A DNA stretch of 37,506 nucleotides from positions 1 to 37,506 of the forward strand of contig JALTGP010000044.1 in the NCBI GenBank assembly GCA_027076905.1. The letters are read 5' to 3'. The stretch is from Campylobacteraceae bacterium. Its GTDB lineage: Bacteria; Campylobacterota; Campylobacteria; Campylobacterales; Sulfurovaceae. Both the position numbers and the translations under genes were made by a program. Positions 1 to 9,830 of this stretch are shown here, piece by piece. The notes beneath the pieces are model-generated. The model was not told the DNA's origin. It was given only the letters and a program-made list of their open reading frames with translations, and made no database searches. Every line of letters starts with the position of its first letter. Within the stretch, counting starts at the first letter, position 1.

Positions 1-3000
1 TGATGTGGTGTATTACTGTTGGTTCTCTCTATATTAAAAACCCCTTTAAGTGGTACAACTCCATCTCCAAATTTAATAGCATAATCCTCAACCTCTCCAT
101 CTGTTGCATTTTGAGTTGAGTCTAGGTTTTTAGTTGATGAGTATCTAAAACGTATATAGCTGGTCTCATTTAGTTTTGTAATTGTATTAGGAGTAGTAAA
201 CTGAATATTATGTTCCCCAGCTGTCAAACTTTTTTGGTCAAATATTTTCTCTCCAGCATCTTTAAAATCACCATCTATATTATAATCTATCCATGCATTT
301 AGATATCCATCTTTTGAGACTTTAATGGTTAGGTTTTGCTCTGTATCTAATTTAAAATAACTACCATTGATATCTGTTCCATCGGCTAGAGTAACGCCAT
401 CTTCATCATCAATCCCATTGATATCATCACCATCAGCTCCTACGCTAAAGTAAGGGTTGATATCATGGTCAACCTCATCACCCATAAAAATACCACCTCT
501 AATATCATGAAGTGCCTCTCCATAAGTACTTGGAGCATCACCATAATCAGTAAAGACTAAAGAGGCATTTAAACAGTTTGCACCATCATTAAAGGTTGCA
601 GGTTGCGAATTAGATAAGAACTGTTTGTCTCCTGTATCTAAGTTAAACTCAAAAAATCCATTTCCATCACTGTCATTGGCAAAAAAGCGTCCATTTTTAT
701 CAGAAAAGGTGGAGTCAAACTCATACCCCGTATGGTCAATACCTTTTTGTGTAACTATACCTGTGGTAACTTCAATAGTCGTTAGTTTCCCTTGTCTATC
801 TATTCCATATAGGTATCTACCATCATGAGAGAACGAGAAATCTTGAATGGCTACTTTTTGAGTAAGTGTAATAGGCGTAACTGTTTTATTGGCATCATTA
901 AGATTGATTTTATATAGCTCTTCTAATTTGGTTCTTCGACCAGAAACATAGTAAAAACCTCCATAAATAGTACCAGCATATAGCTGTTTGTTCTCAAATC
1001 TATCAGGTAGTCCTGTAATAACCCCTAAACTGGTAACATTGCCTGTTTTACTCAATTTAAGAAGTTCCCTATGATAGAGTCCATAGATATATTTATCATC
1101 AGGATTAAAGGCTGTGGCGTTGTATGTCTCATCTGCTCCATCTTGGTTGATAACTTGAAATCCAAAAGGGTTTTGGGTGGTGTCTATCTTATGTAACCAC
1201 ATTTTTCCTGTATCCCCTGTCTCTCTGTTGGTACTACTAGAGATATACATCTCATTATCATTACACTCAAAAGGGTCATCATTATGCTCATCATCATTGA
1301 TAATGGTAAACTCTACGCTACTATTGTCTTCTGATATGGTAGCATGGTGAGGATTGAGTAGTTCTATAGAAAATGTCTCATTATCTTCTACTTTAGTATC
1401 TCCATTCATCTTTACAAATAGGGTTTTTTCACTCTCCCCTTTATTAAAAACAACTGTAGTTGTAGATATATTCTCATAATCATGGTCACTATTTTTTGCT
1501 GTGCCATCTACCGTTTGGTATTGGATAGAGACCCCATCTTCTGTGGCATTGGTATCTAGTTTAATAGTAAAAACTAGATTTTTTGTGCCACTGTTACCCT
1601 CTGTACCATCTGTTACCAAAGCTTCAATAGAGAACTCTGATAAGTTCCCATCATCATTTATTATCTCTCCTGTTGGGGATTGTGTTCCAGATATAGTTAA
1701 GTTATGCTCATTGTCTATCTTTAGATAAAAATTCTCATCATCTTCGATATTGGTGTCCCCGTTTATCTTTACAGAAATACTGATTTGAGTCTCTCCTTCA
1801 GGGATAAAATAGGTTGTTCTGTTAATCTCATCATAGTCACTGTCTGAAATTTCAGCTCTATTGTCTTGTGTATAGTACTCAAATGAAGAGCCAACCATTG
1901 CAGGGGCATCAAGCGTCATACTAAAATTTATATCTTTTTGACCACTATCTCCCTCCCCTGTAGAGTAGCTATCCATATCAAAAGTAAGATTTGGGTAAGC
2001 ACCATCATCATTTAAAATATTCCCTTTGGCTGTATGACCATTAATAGTAATATTTTTTTCATTGCTAAATTTAAGATAAAAGGTCTCATCTTCCTCTATA
2101 TGTGTATCACCAATAATGGTAACAGGGATATTAATATCTCTAGTTCCTACAGGAATATCATAGGTTTTTATCTCTATTTTAGTGTAGTCATTATCTGAAA
2201 CTTCTGCTTCATCATCTTGGGTATGGTAGTCAAAGGAGCTACCTTCTAGTGCATCAGCATCCAGTGTGAAGTGAAAATTTAATATTTTACTACTGCTATT
2301 TCCCTCGATAATAGAGACATCACCTGTAGAGAAATCAACACTAGGGTATGAGCCATCATCATTTATGATTTCCGATTCACTCTCTCCATCATTGATAATA
2401 TTGTCTCCTGAAATAACCATTTTAAGTAGCTCATCAGACTCAATAATATCATCTCCAATAATTGGAACATAGACAATTTTTTCTCTATCTCCATGAGTAA
2501 ATGTCACACTACCTAATGTTTTTATATAGTCAGAATTAGCAAGGGTTGCACTGGGGTCAGAGCCATCTTCTGTTGTATAATTTATGGTTAAATCGGCTAT
2601 ATTTGGATAATCTTTGGCAAGAAAAATTTTAAAAGCCATTTTATTGCTATCTCCACTGTTTCCCTCGTCAACATTTACACTGCTTATATCTACTTTTACT
2701 CTGTCATCATCAGTAATTGTAGCTTTGGCTTCACTATTGGTATTGGTAACAGTTCCTTGACTAATTGAGGTGATTTTAACTTTGAAGTTTTCTGTGTTGG
2801 TAGGCTCTGGTAGAGTATCTCCTATAATTGTTACAGGAATAAACCCATCTGTATCACCCTCTGCAATGGTGATTGAACCAGTTGTCGCGATATAATCATC
2901 ACCTGCAACAGCACTGCTGTCTTGTGTTGTATAGCCAATGGTAACCCCACCAGTAGGAGCAGGTTGATTTAATCTGGCTGTAAAGTTTAAGACCCAATTG

Positions 3001-3491
3001 CTATTTTTTTCTGTTTCAGACCTACTATGTAGAGTAAGTTTCAATGGAGCAGGATTATTATCAAGAATTTCTCCATATCCTCTACTATCAGTAATAACAT
3101 AACCCACTGTTGAGTTTGAAATATTCATATAAAGATACTCATCATCTTCGTAAGTTGCAGGAGTATTGGTAATATCTACAGTTACTGTTTTAGTAGTTTC
3201 TGGAAGATGAAGAGGAAACATACAAGCACCATAAAAAGTTTCAGAACCACTCTTGCTAATATAATCTTCTCCTGCTGTGGCTGAACCATCTGATGTTGTA
3301 TAGTTTACTGTCACTTCATCACACCAATCAGGAGCTTCGCTTAACTCTATGGTAAAACTCATAGTCTCGCTGTCTTCATGAACAGCTGGTGCATTATTAA
3401 TTTTAATGCCTATATCATCTCCATCGGCAAATAGTAAGCTTGTAAAAAATATCGTCCCTAAAAGTACTGTTTTTTTAAAAATTGAATTCAT
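1..3491 (-). CDS. Large secreted/surface protein: signal peptide, about 6 tandem Calx-beta-like repeats, a DUF6923-like beta-propeller region and a GEVED domain; 3' end runs off the left edge of the window
   Basis: Reverse-strand ATG at 3491 gives MNSIFKKTVLLGTIFFTSLLFADGDDIGIKINNAPAVHEDSETMSFTIELSEAPDWCDEVTVNYTTSDGSATAGEDYISKSGSETF..., open in the part I translated. The region near the left edge reads ...IRFRYSSTKNLDSTQNATDGEVEDYAIKFGDG..., which matches the GEVED motif. It is absent from the ORF track because it has no stop inside the window. Confidence 0.85.
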   Translation of the reverse strand, partial: MNSIFKKTVLLGTIFFTSLLFADGDDIGIKINNAPAVHEDSETMSFTIELSEAPDWCDEVTVNYTTSDGSATAGEDYISKSGSETFYGACMFPLHLPETTKTVTVDITNTPATYEDDEYLYMNISNSTVGYVITDSRGYGEILDNNPAPLKLTLHSRSETEKNSNWVLNFTARLNQPAPTGGVTIGYTTQDSSAVAGDDYIATTGSITIAEGDTDGFIPVTIIGDTLPEPTNTENFKVKITSISQGTVTNTNSEAKATITDDDRVKVDISSVNVDEGNSGDSNKMAFKIFLAKDYPNIADLTINYTTEDGSDPSATLANSDYIKTLGSVTFTHGDREKIVYVPIIGDDIIESDELLKMVISGDNIINDGESESEIINDDGSYPSVDFSTGDVSIIEGNSSSKILNFHFTLDADALEGSSFDYHTQDDEAEVSDNDYTKIEIKTYDIPVGTRDINIPVTIIGDTHIEEDETFYLKFSNEKNITINGHTAKGNILNDDGAYPNLTFDMDSYSTGEGDSGQKDINFSMTLDAPAMVGSSFEYYTQDNRAEISDSDYDEINRTTYFIPEGETQISISVKINGDTNIEDDENFYLKIDNEHNLTISGTQSPTGEIINDDGNLSEFSIEALVTDGTEGNSGTKNLVFTIKLDTNATEDGVSIQYQTVDGTAKNSDHDYENISTTTVVFNKGESEKTLFVKMNGDTKVEDNETFSIELLNPHHATISEDNSSVEFTIINDDEHNDDPFECNDNEMYISSSTNRETGDTGKMWLHKIDTTQNPFGFQVINQDGADETYNATAFNPDDKYIYGLYHRELLKLSKTGNVTSLGVITGLPDRFENKQLYAGTIYGGFYYVSGRRTKLEELYKINLNDANKTVTPITLTQKVAIQDFSFSHDGRYLYGIDRQGKLTTIEVTTGIVTQKGIDHTGYEFDSTFSDKNGRFFANDSDGNGFFEFNLDTGDKQFLSNSQPATFNDGANCLNASLVFTDYGDAPSTYGEALHDIRGGIFMGDEVDHDINPYFSVGADGDDINGIDDEDGVTLADGTDINGSYFKLDTEQNLTIKVSKDGYLNAWIDYNIDGDFKDAGEKIFDQKSLTAGEHNIQFTTPNTITKLNETSYIRFRYSSTKNLDSTQNATDGEVEDYAIKFGDGVVPLKGVFNIERTNSNTPH
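1290..3420 (-). repeat. Approximately six degenerate tandem Calx-beta repeat units of about 330-360 bp each
   Basis: Recurrent 'ccatcatcatttat...' (DDG/DN linker) blocks near 1290, 1650, 2015, 2360, 2705 and 3055, with Calx-beta-type signatures (TATAGxDY, YTTxDGSA) between them. Boundaries are approximate. Confidence 0.65.
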
Positions 3492-3647
3492 ATTCAACCT
3501 TTCTTAGTTAAAATTATTAATTTATTTATTGTATCATCATTTTATATAAATAAAGATAAAGTAAAATATTATACTTAATATTAAAAAATAAGCATAAATT
3601 AAAACAATTAAGGTTAAAATTTGTTAAATATTAACTAAAGGACAGTG

Positions 3648-4775
3648 ATGTTTTTTCTAAAACATAGTGTATTTTTACTTGGTTTACTTATTATTTTAAT
3701 GACAGAAGCTAATGCTAAAAGCTATAACAGTTGGCATCTTCTTTATCAAGATACTTATGGTGTTATCAAAAAAATAAAAGACCCAAAAAAGGACAAGACA
3801 GTTATTGAATTTAAGAGTAAAACAAGTCGAGATACCTATATTAATGGTGCGAAAACAGGAAAAAAAGCTTGGAATAATAGAAAAGATAAAACTATAAGAT
3901 GGGATTTTAATTTTAATAAAAATTTTGTAATTATGGTGAGTCTAAAGACCAAAGATGGTTATCGTGACCTTATCTATACTTCGGGTGAAGATAATGGTAA
4001 TCTATATTTTGGTCTAGGAAAGTATCTCGTAAAAGGTACTTGGCAAACAATAAGAAGAGATTTAAAAGCTGATTTACACAAATATGAGCCTGATAATGAG
4101 ATAGTCTCGGTTAATGCTTTTTTAATTAGAGGAAGTGGTCGAATTTCTAAAATTGAGATGTTGAGTCCAAAAAAGAAGAAAAAGAGTTTTTCTATAAATG
4201 AGAATATGAACAAAAATAACTTTACAGATAAAAAAGTTGAAAATATTGTTAAAAATGTGGAAGAGAAGATTAAAAATATTATTAGAAAAGAGCAAAAGAG
4301 TAAAGATAAAAACAATTATGTTAGAGAAAATAAAGAACAGGAGTTATCAACTTTATCGTCAAAGGATAGTAACAGTTTAGCTCCAAAAATTATATTAGAG
4401 GAGGGAAGTCTTGTTTATCATAAATTAGGAGAACCTTTTTTTGACCCAGGTGCAACAGCTATTGATTTTGAAGGGGTGGCTATTGATGTAGATGTCATTG
4501 GAGAGGTGGATATCAATAAAGTAAACCGATATGTGTTGAGCTATATTGCTACGGATGAAAATGGGTATACCACCACCAAAGCCAGAGTGGTAATGGTACA
4601 TAAAGCAGGAGAATCAGTTAAGCAAAAAAAAGAGATAAAAAAAGATAAACTTCCTTTAAAAAGCATAGAGAAAAAGCAGATGGAAAATTATGAAGAGCTG
4701 ATGCCCCTCTCCCCATTGGATGATACTGAAAATATGGGGATGGGAATGGATGAAGAGTTAATGTATTATGATTAA
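3648..4775 (+). CDS. Secreted protein with N-terminal beta-sandwich-like region, Lys/Asn-rich linker and C-terminal DUF5011-type Ig-like domain
   Basis: ORF 3645..4775 with a signal peptide; ATG at 3648 preferred over the GTG at 3645. The C-terminal part, APKIILEEGSLVYHKLGEPFFDPGATAIDFEGVAIDVDVIGEVDINKVNRYVLSYIATDENGYTTTKARVVMV, fits the DUF5011/Cry22-like Ig pattern. Confidence 0.7.
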   Translation: MFFLKHSVFLLGLLIILMTEANAKSYNSWHLLYQDTYGVIKKIKDPKKDKTVIEFKSKTSRDTYINGAKTGKKAWNNRKDKTIRWDFNFNKNFVIMVSLKTKDGYRDLIYTSGEDNGNLYFGLGKYLVKGTWQTIRRDLKADLHKYEPDNEIVSVNAFLIRGSGRISKIEMLSPKKKKKSFSINENMNKNNFTDKKVENIVKNVEEKIKNIIRKEQKSKDKNNYVRENKEQELSTLSSKDSNSLAPKIILEEGSLVYHKLGEPFFDPGATAIDFEGVAIDVDVIGEVDINKVNRYVLSYIATDENGYTTTKARVVMVHKAGESVKQKKEIKKDKLPLKSIEKKQMENYEELMPLSPLDDTENMGMGMDEELMYYD

Positions 4776-4778
4776 CTT

Positions 4779-5525
4779 TTACTTTTGTGTAATCTTAAAT
4801 GCTTCACCCACGGCTTTTATAAAACTGCTTCTCACAGCTCCCTCTTCAAGTGCTGAGTAGGCCGCTGCTGTAGTGCCACCTGGACTCATAACTGAATCCT
4901 TTATTAAAGCAGGATGATTAGATGCTAGGAGTGGTGCAAAGCCTTTAAAGAGAGAGGTGGTAATCCCTATGGCATCTTGACGTTTTAACCCCTCTTTGAC
5001 CAAACCATCCATCATTGCTTCTGCTACTAGCGTCAATAGGGCAGGACCTGAACCTGCAATTGCAGTTGCAATATCTATCTCTTTTTGACTATCCACCCAA
5101 AAGGTATCACCAATTTGAGAAAATATCGCAATTGCATCCTCTCTTTTAGAAGGGTCACCTGTTATAACACTGGTCGAAGCACCAAATTTGGCAGCAACAT
5201 TTGGCATGACTCGAATGTAGTTATCAGCTTGAATATTTGAGCGTAATTGCTCTATGGTTGACCCTGCTAATACAGAGTAGAGGCTATCTGCTTTGCCTGT
5301 TAGAAGCTCTCCCACAGATGCCAAGGCATAAGGTTTTACTGCCAATAAAATATTTTTTTGACTGATGTCAAAACTTTTTAAAGGGTGTATCTCTGCACTG
5401 TATCTCTCTTTTATTGCTTCTAGTTTTGAGATGTCTCTTGCTACAAACTCTAGCTCATAGTTATCTTTTAACCCCTCTGCCATTGCGATTGCCATTGCTC
5501 CTGGTCCAACGATAGTTAATCTCAT
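4779..5525 (-). CDS. proC: Pyrroline-5-carboxylate reductase
   Basis: MRLTIVGPGAMAIAMAEGL..., RVMPNVAAKFGASTSVITG, AGSGPALLTLVAEAMMDG, SPGGTTAAAYSALEEG. Confidence 0.92.
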   Translation of the reverse strand: MRLTIVGPGAMAIAMAEGLKDNYELEFVARDISKLEAIKERYSAEIHPLKSFDISQKNILLAVKPYALASVGELLTGKADSLYSVLAGSTIEQLRSNIQADNYIRVMPNVAAKFGASTSVITGDPSKREDAIAIFSQIGDTFWVDSQKEIDIATAIAGSGPALLTLVAEAMMDGLVKEGLKRQDAIGITTSLFKGFAPLLASNHPALIKDSVMSPGGTTAAAYSALEEGAVRSSFIKAVGEAFKITQK

Positions 5526-5611
5526 TTTTACCTCTTTTTAGGTGGATTATAGCAAAATATAATAGATTTTGAGGTATTATATTTTCTTAAATTAATATCG
5601 TAAGGTTATAA

Positions 5612-6274
5612 ATGTTTAAAAATTATAAAAAGAGTTTTCTATTGAGTTTTCTGCTCTCATTGGTATTTTTATTTTTTGCTGGTTGTTCAGGTAAAGATGC
5701 TGTAAAAGAGTATGATAAACCCGCTCTATATTGGTATAAAAATATTATTAAAAGTGTCTCATCTTCAAGTTTTGATAAGGCAGATAACTTCTATATCTCA
5801 TTGCGTAGTGAACATATGCGTTCACCACTTCTTTCCACAGCAACTATGATATTGGCACAAGCACATATGGAGGATAAATCCTATTTGATGTCAGACTACT
5901 ATCTTGATGAGTATCTTAAAAAATACGCCTCCTCAGGAAAGATAGAACAGGCACGATTTTTAAAAATCAAGGCAGCTTTTTTGGGGGTAAAGAATATTAA
6001 CCGAGACCAAAAATTGATGATAGATACCCTACGTGCGGTGGATGATTTTGTTATTGCTTATCCAAAATCTCACTATAGACCCATTGTGGATACGCTAAAA
6101 GTACGTCTACATATGGCACAATACCTTTTAAATGAGAGCGTTGCACGACTCTACAACCGTATTGATAAAGATGAGGCAGCCAAGATATATCGTGCAAAAA
6201 ATGAGCGTTCGGTATTAAATTCTAGCGATATCGAAGCTCCAAAAGAGGGCTTTTTTGCCAAAATATTTAACTAA
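5612..6274 (+). CDS. bamD: Outer membrane assembly lipoprotein, BamD-like (TPR)
   Basis: Lipobox FFAGC, followed by ADNFYISLRSEHMRSPLLSTATMILAQAHMEDKSYLMSDYYLDEYLKKY, a BamD-like TPR pattern; located directly upstream of lon. Confidence 0.75.
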   Translation: MFKNYKKSFLLSFLLSLVFLFFAGCSGKDAVKEYDKPALYWYKNIIKSVSSSSFDKADNFYISLRSEHMRSPLLSTATMILAQAHMEDKSYLMSDYYLDEYLKKYASSGKIEQARFLKIKAAFLGVKNINRDQKLMIDTLRAVDDFVIAYPKSHYRPIVDTLKVRLHMAQYLLNESVARLYNRIDKDEAAKIYRAKNERSVLNSSDIEAPKEGFFAKIFN

Positions 6275-6288
6275 AGGATTTACTTTTA

Positions 6289-8703
6289 ATGCAACTTTCT
6301 AACTATGAACCATTTCCCACACAACTCCCTTTAATTATAGAGGATGATATTTTTTTGTATCCTTTTATGATTAGCCCAATTTTTTTAAAAGAGCAAAAAG
6401 ATATTGATGCGGCAACGTTTGCAATGGAAAAGAATTCCCTACTTTTCTTAACCACTACCAAAGAGGGCTTTGAGGGTTCAAGAGATTTGGATAGTCTCAA
6501 TAGGGTTGGTGTGATTGGTTCCATAATGCGTAAGGTACATATTCCAGATGGTCGTGTTAAGATTCTTTTTCAAGGGTTGGCAAAAGGTGAAATTGCAATG
6601 CCAATAGAGGAGTTGGAGTTGGAAACGCTTAGTTTTCAAAGTTCACTGATTAATCTGGTTGAAAATCAAAAGTACTCCAATCTAAAAGTGGAGGCGTTAA
6701 TCGGAATTTTAAATGAAAAACTTCAACTGTTATCAAAAATTTATGGAAATATTCCTTCCGATTTACTCAAGACCATTTCAGAGACTGATGAGCCTTATCG
6801 TATTGCTGATTTGGTATCCTCTATTTTAAAAATTACCAAAACCGAAGCGTATGAAATTTACAAGATTGAAGATGTGGAAGAGCGACTGATGAAGCTTATT
6901 GATATTATTATAGGAGAGATGGAGTCTGCTAGAGTTGAAAAAGAGATACGTTCAAAAGTACATAATAAAATTGAGCAAACTAATAAAGAGTATTTTTTAA
7001 AAGAGCAGATAAAAGAGATTAACAAAGAGTTGGGGGTGGATGCTCAAAGAGATGAGGAGATAGAGGAGTTTCGAAAAAAGCTTGATGCCATTAAAGAGCA
7101 TATCTCCCCAGAGATAGAAAAAGAGATATCTAAACAGCTTGATAGATTTTCAAGAATGCACCCTGATAGTGCCGATTCTAGTCAGATACATACCTATTTG
7201 GAGTGGGTTTTCGAGCTTCCATTTGGTGTGCATAGTCAAAAGAGTCTAAGTGTGGCAGATGTACAGTTTGAGCTAGATAATGACCACTACTCTTTGGTTA
7301 AACCAAAAGAGCGTATTGTAGAGTTTTTTTCGGTCAGAGAACTAGCTGAGAGAAGAGAGATGACCTTGGACTCTAATGCAGGGGTTATCCTCTGTTTTTT
7401 TGGCCCTCCAGGGGTAGGTAAAACATCATTGGCAAACTCCATTGCCAAAGCACTTGGCAGACCTCTTATACGTATGGCACTGGGAGGACTAGAAGATGTT
7501 AATGAGCTACGAGGACATCGAAGAACCTATGTAGGAGCGATGCCTGGTCGAATCGTACAGGGGCTTATAGATGCCAAGAGTATGGATCCTGTGATTGTAC
7601 TTGATGAAATTGACAAAGTAGGACGAAGCCAAAGAGGAGACCCCACTTCTGTTTTATTGGAGATACTTGACCCTGAACAAAATAGTGAATATAGAGACTA
7701 TTATCTAAACTTCAATATTGACCTCTCCAAAGCAATTTTTATCGCCACGGCAAATGATATTGGAGCAATTCCCGCACCTCTTCGTGACAGAATGGAGTTT
7801 ATAACCGTATCCTCTTATACGCCTGATGAGAAGTATGAGATAGCCAAGCAGTACCTCATCCCTCAAGAGCTAAAAAAACACGCTCTTTTAGATGGAGAGT
7901 TTGGGATAACACCAAAGGCACTAAAGATTCTTATTGATGAGTACACGCGAGAACCAGGGGTACGTGGTCTTCGTCGTAAGATATCAGAACTGATGCGAAA
8001 ATCTGCAACACTGCTTCTCAGAGATGAGACAATTAAAAATATTAAAATAAAAGTAAAAGATTTAGCAAAATTTGCCGATAAAAAAGTGTTTGAAGTATCT
8101 GCCATTGATAAAGTACCATTAATTGGTGTGGTGAATGGATTGGCATGGACTTCTGTTGGGGGTGATGTACTCAAAATTGAGGCGATTAAAATCAAAGGAA
8201 AAGGGCTGGTTAAACTCACAGGTAGTCTAGGAGATGTGATGAAAGAGTCTGCGTATATCGCTTTTTCTGTGGTCAAAATTTTAATTGATAATAAGAAGTT
8301 AAAAGTCAAAAAAATAGATAAAGAGAACGATAAAAATAATAATATAGAGATTTATAATCAGTATGATTTACATATCCATGTTCCAGAGGGAGCAACCCCA
8401 AAAGATGGACCAAGTGCAGGAATCACTATGGCAACGGCTATCGCCTCTATTTTATCAGAGAAAAAGATAGATAACCAAGTGGCGATGACAGGAGAGCTAA
8501 CCCTTACAGGCAAAGTTCTACCCATAGGAGGACTCAAAGAGAAGTTAATCGCAGCTTATAAAGCAGGAGTGACCAAAGCACTTATTCCTGATAAAAACTA
8601 TGAGCGTGATTTGGATGAGATACCAAATGAGGTTAAAGATGCGATTAAAATTATCCCTGTCTCTACGGTAGAAGAGGTACTCTTTGAGGTTTTGATTGAT
8701 TAG
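6289..8703 (+). CDS. lon: ATP-dependent Lon protease
   Basis: Walker A GPPGVGKTSLANSIAKAL; GGLEDVNELRGHRRTYVGAMPGRI; catalytic GPSAGITMATAI; TGELTLTGKVLPIGGLKEKLIAA. Confidence 0.97.
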   Translation: MQLSNYEPFPTQLPLIIEDDIFLYPFMISPIFLKEQKDIDAATFAMEKNSLLFLTTTKEGFEGSRDLDSLNRVGVIGSIMRKVHIPDGRVKILFQGLAKGEIAMPIEELELETLSFQSSLINLVENQKYSNLKVEALIGILNEKLQLLSKIYGNIPSDLLKTISETDEPYRIADLVSSILKITKTEAYEIYKIEDVEERLMKLIDIIIGEMESARVEKEIRSKVHNKIEQTNKEYFLKEQIKEINKELGVDAQRDEEIEEFRKKLDAIKEHISPEIEKEISKQLDRFSRMHPDSADSSQIHTYLEWVFELPFGVHSQKSLSVADVQFELDNDHYSLVKPKERIVEFFSVRELAERREMTLDSNAGVILCFFGPPGVGKTSLANSIAKALGRPLIRMALGGLEDVNELRGHRRTYVGAMPGRIVQGLIDAKSMDPVIVLDEIDKVGRSQRGDPTSVLLEILDPEQNSEYRDYYLNFNIDLSKAIFIATANDIGAIPAPLRDRMEFITVSSYTPDEKYEIAKQYLIPQELKKHALLDGEFGITPKALKILIDEYTREPGVRGLRRKISELMRKSATLLLRDETIKNIKIKVKDLAKFADKKVFEVSAIDKVPLIGVVNGLAWTSVGGDVLKIEAIKIKGKGLVKLTGSLGDVMKESAYIAFSVVKILIDNKKLKVKKIDKENDKNNNIEIYNQYDLHIHVPEGATPKDGPSAGITMATAIASILSEKKIDNQVAMTGELTLTGKVLPIGGLKEKLIAAYKAGVTKALIPDKNYERDLDEIPNEVKDAIKIIPVSTVEEVLFEVLID

Positions 8704-8777
8704 AGGGATGAATTGTTCTAGGAAGAAAAATTGAGTGCAAATTTTAGTTATAATGGGGAAAAAAATAGGGAAAAATT

Positions 8778-9830
8778 TTGAAATTAAATATAGTAAATTT
8801 TATTTTATTGCTATTGTTGTTTACACTTACTATTCAAGCCAAAGATTACACACAAAAAGAAGTTACAAAAAACTTTATTAATATGATGGTGAAAGAGCAT
8901 CAGTTTGAAAAGTCATACCTGACCAAACTCCTTAGTGATGTCAAGTTTCAACAGGAAGCATTGGGAATGTTTAACCCAAAGTATCGTAAAAAAATAAAAA
9001 AGAGTAATGACAAAAAGATTAATAAAAAAAAGCAAATAGTAAAACATGGAAGTTGGGATAGATATGAGAAGATGTTACTAGGAGATACCCGAGTCAAAAA
9101 AGGAGTGGCGTATATGCGAGAGCATCGTACAATATTTGCTGAGGTCTATAGAGAGTATGGTGTACCTCCTGAGTATATTACGGCTATTATTGGAGTAGAG
9201 AGCTACTATGGTTATAATCGTGGGAAGTTTCCTGTATTTGATACGTTAACTACTTTGGCGTTTGAGGATAATAGACGAAGCAAATATTTTAGATATGAAC
9301 TTAAGAAGTTTTTGCTTCTCTCTAAGTCTGAAAAATTTAATCCTAAAAAAGTCAAAGGCTCATTTGCAGGGGCAATTGGATTGGGGCAGTTTATGCCAAG
9401 TGCCTATAAACCTTTTGCTGTGGACTTCAACAAAGATGGTAAAAAAAGTATGCAGACCACTTCAGATGCCATTGCAGGGATAGCAAATTATTTTAAAAAA
9501 AATGGATGGAAAAAAGGAGAGACTGTAGCAGTTAGGGTCTCTTACAAAGGTAATCGCTATACAGAGAGGAAAACAGGCTACCCTTATAAATATTCACGAG
9601 TAGAGCTAGAGGGTATAACTCCAAAATATGCCAAATGGCATTATGATGGTAAAGTTAGAATTATCAAACTAAAGAGATATGCGTATGATGAGCTTTGGTA
9701 TGGGGCTAAAAATTTTTATGTGATAACGCGATATAACCATAGTTCCTATTATGCTATGGCAATACACCAACTGGCTCAAAAGATAAAAAAAGGTTACAAA
9801 AAAAAATATGCTGATAATTTTTCTAACTAA
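8778..9830 (+). CDS. mltB: Membrane-bound lytic murein transglycosylase B family
   Basis: EVYREYGVPPEYITAIIGVESYYGYNRGKFPVFDTLTTLAF and SFAGAIGLGQFMPSAYKPFAVDFNKDGKKSM. Confidence 0.85.
   Translation: MKLNIVNFILLLLLFTLTIQAKDYTQKEVTKNFINMMVKEHQFEKSYLTKLLSDVKFQQEALGMFNPKYRKKIKKSNDKKINKKKQIVKHGSWDRYEKMLLGDTRVKKGVAYMREHRTIFAEVYREYGVPPEYITAIIGVESYYGYNRGKFPVFDTLTTLAFEDNRRSKYFRYELKKFLLLSKSEKFNPKKVKGSFAGAIGLGQFMPSAYKPFAVDFNKDGKKSMQTTSDAIAGIANYFKKNGWKKGETVAVRVSYKGNRYTERKTGYPYKYSRVELEGITPKYAKWHYDGKVRIIKLKRYAYDELWYGAKNFYVITRYNHSSYYAMAIHQLAQKIKKGYKKKYADNFSN

Noticed and set aside
625-1728. Plus-strand ORFs 625..828 and 1501..1728
   Set aside because: Antisense to the large reverse-strand Calx-beta/GEVED coding region, which explains the sequence better.
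1290-3420. Regularly spaced 'ccatcatcattt' blocks considered as a CRISPR-like array
   Set aside because: Spacing of about 330-360 bp and coding content show Calx-beta domain repeats, not short direct repeats with unique spacers.
3974-4315. Minus-strand 113-aa Phe-rich ORF
   Set aside because: Antisense of the Lys-rich linker of the DUF5011 protein; AAA/TTT composition creates the open frame.
7863-8309. Minus-strand 148-aa ORF inside lon
   Set aside because: Antisense shadow ORF of a highly conserved gene; low-complexity Ser/Ile/Leu composition typical of antisense frames.
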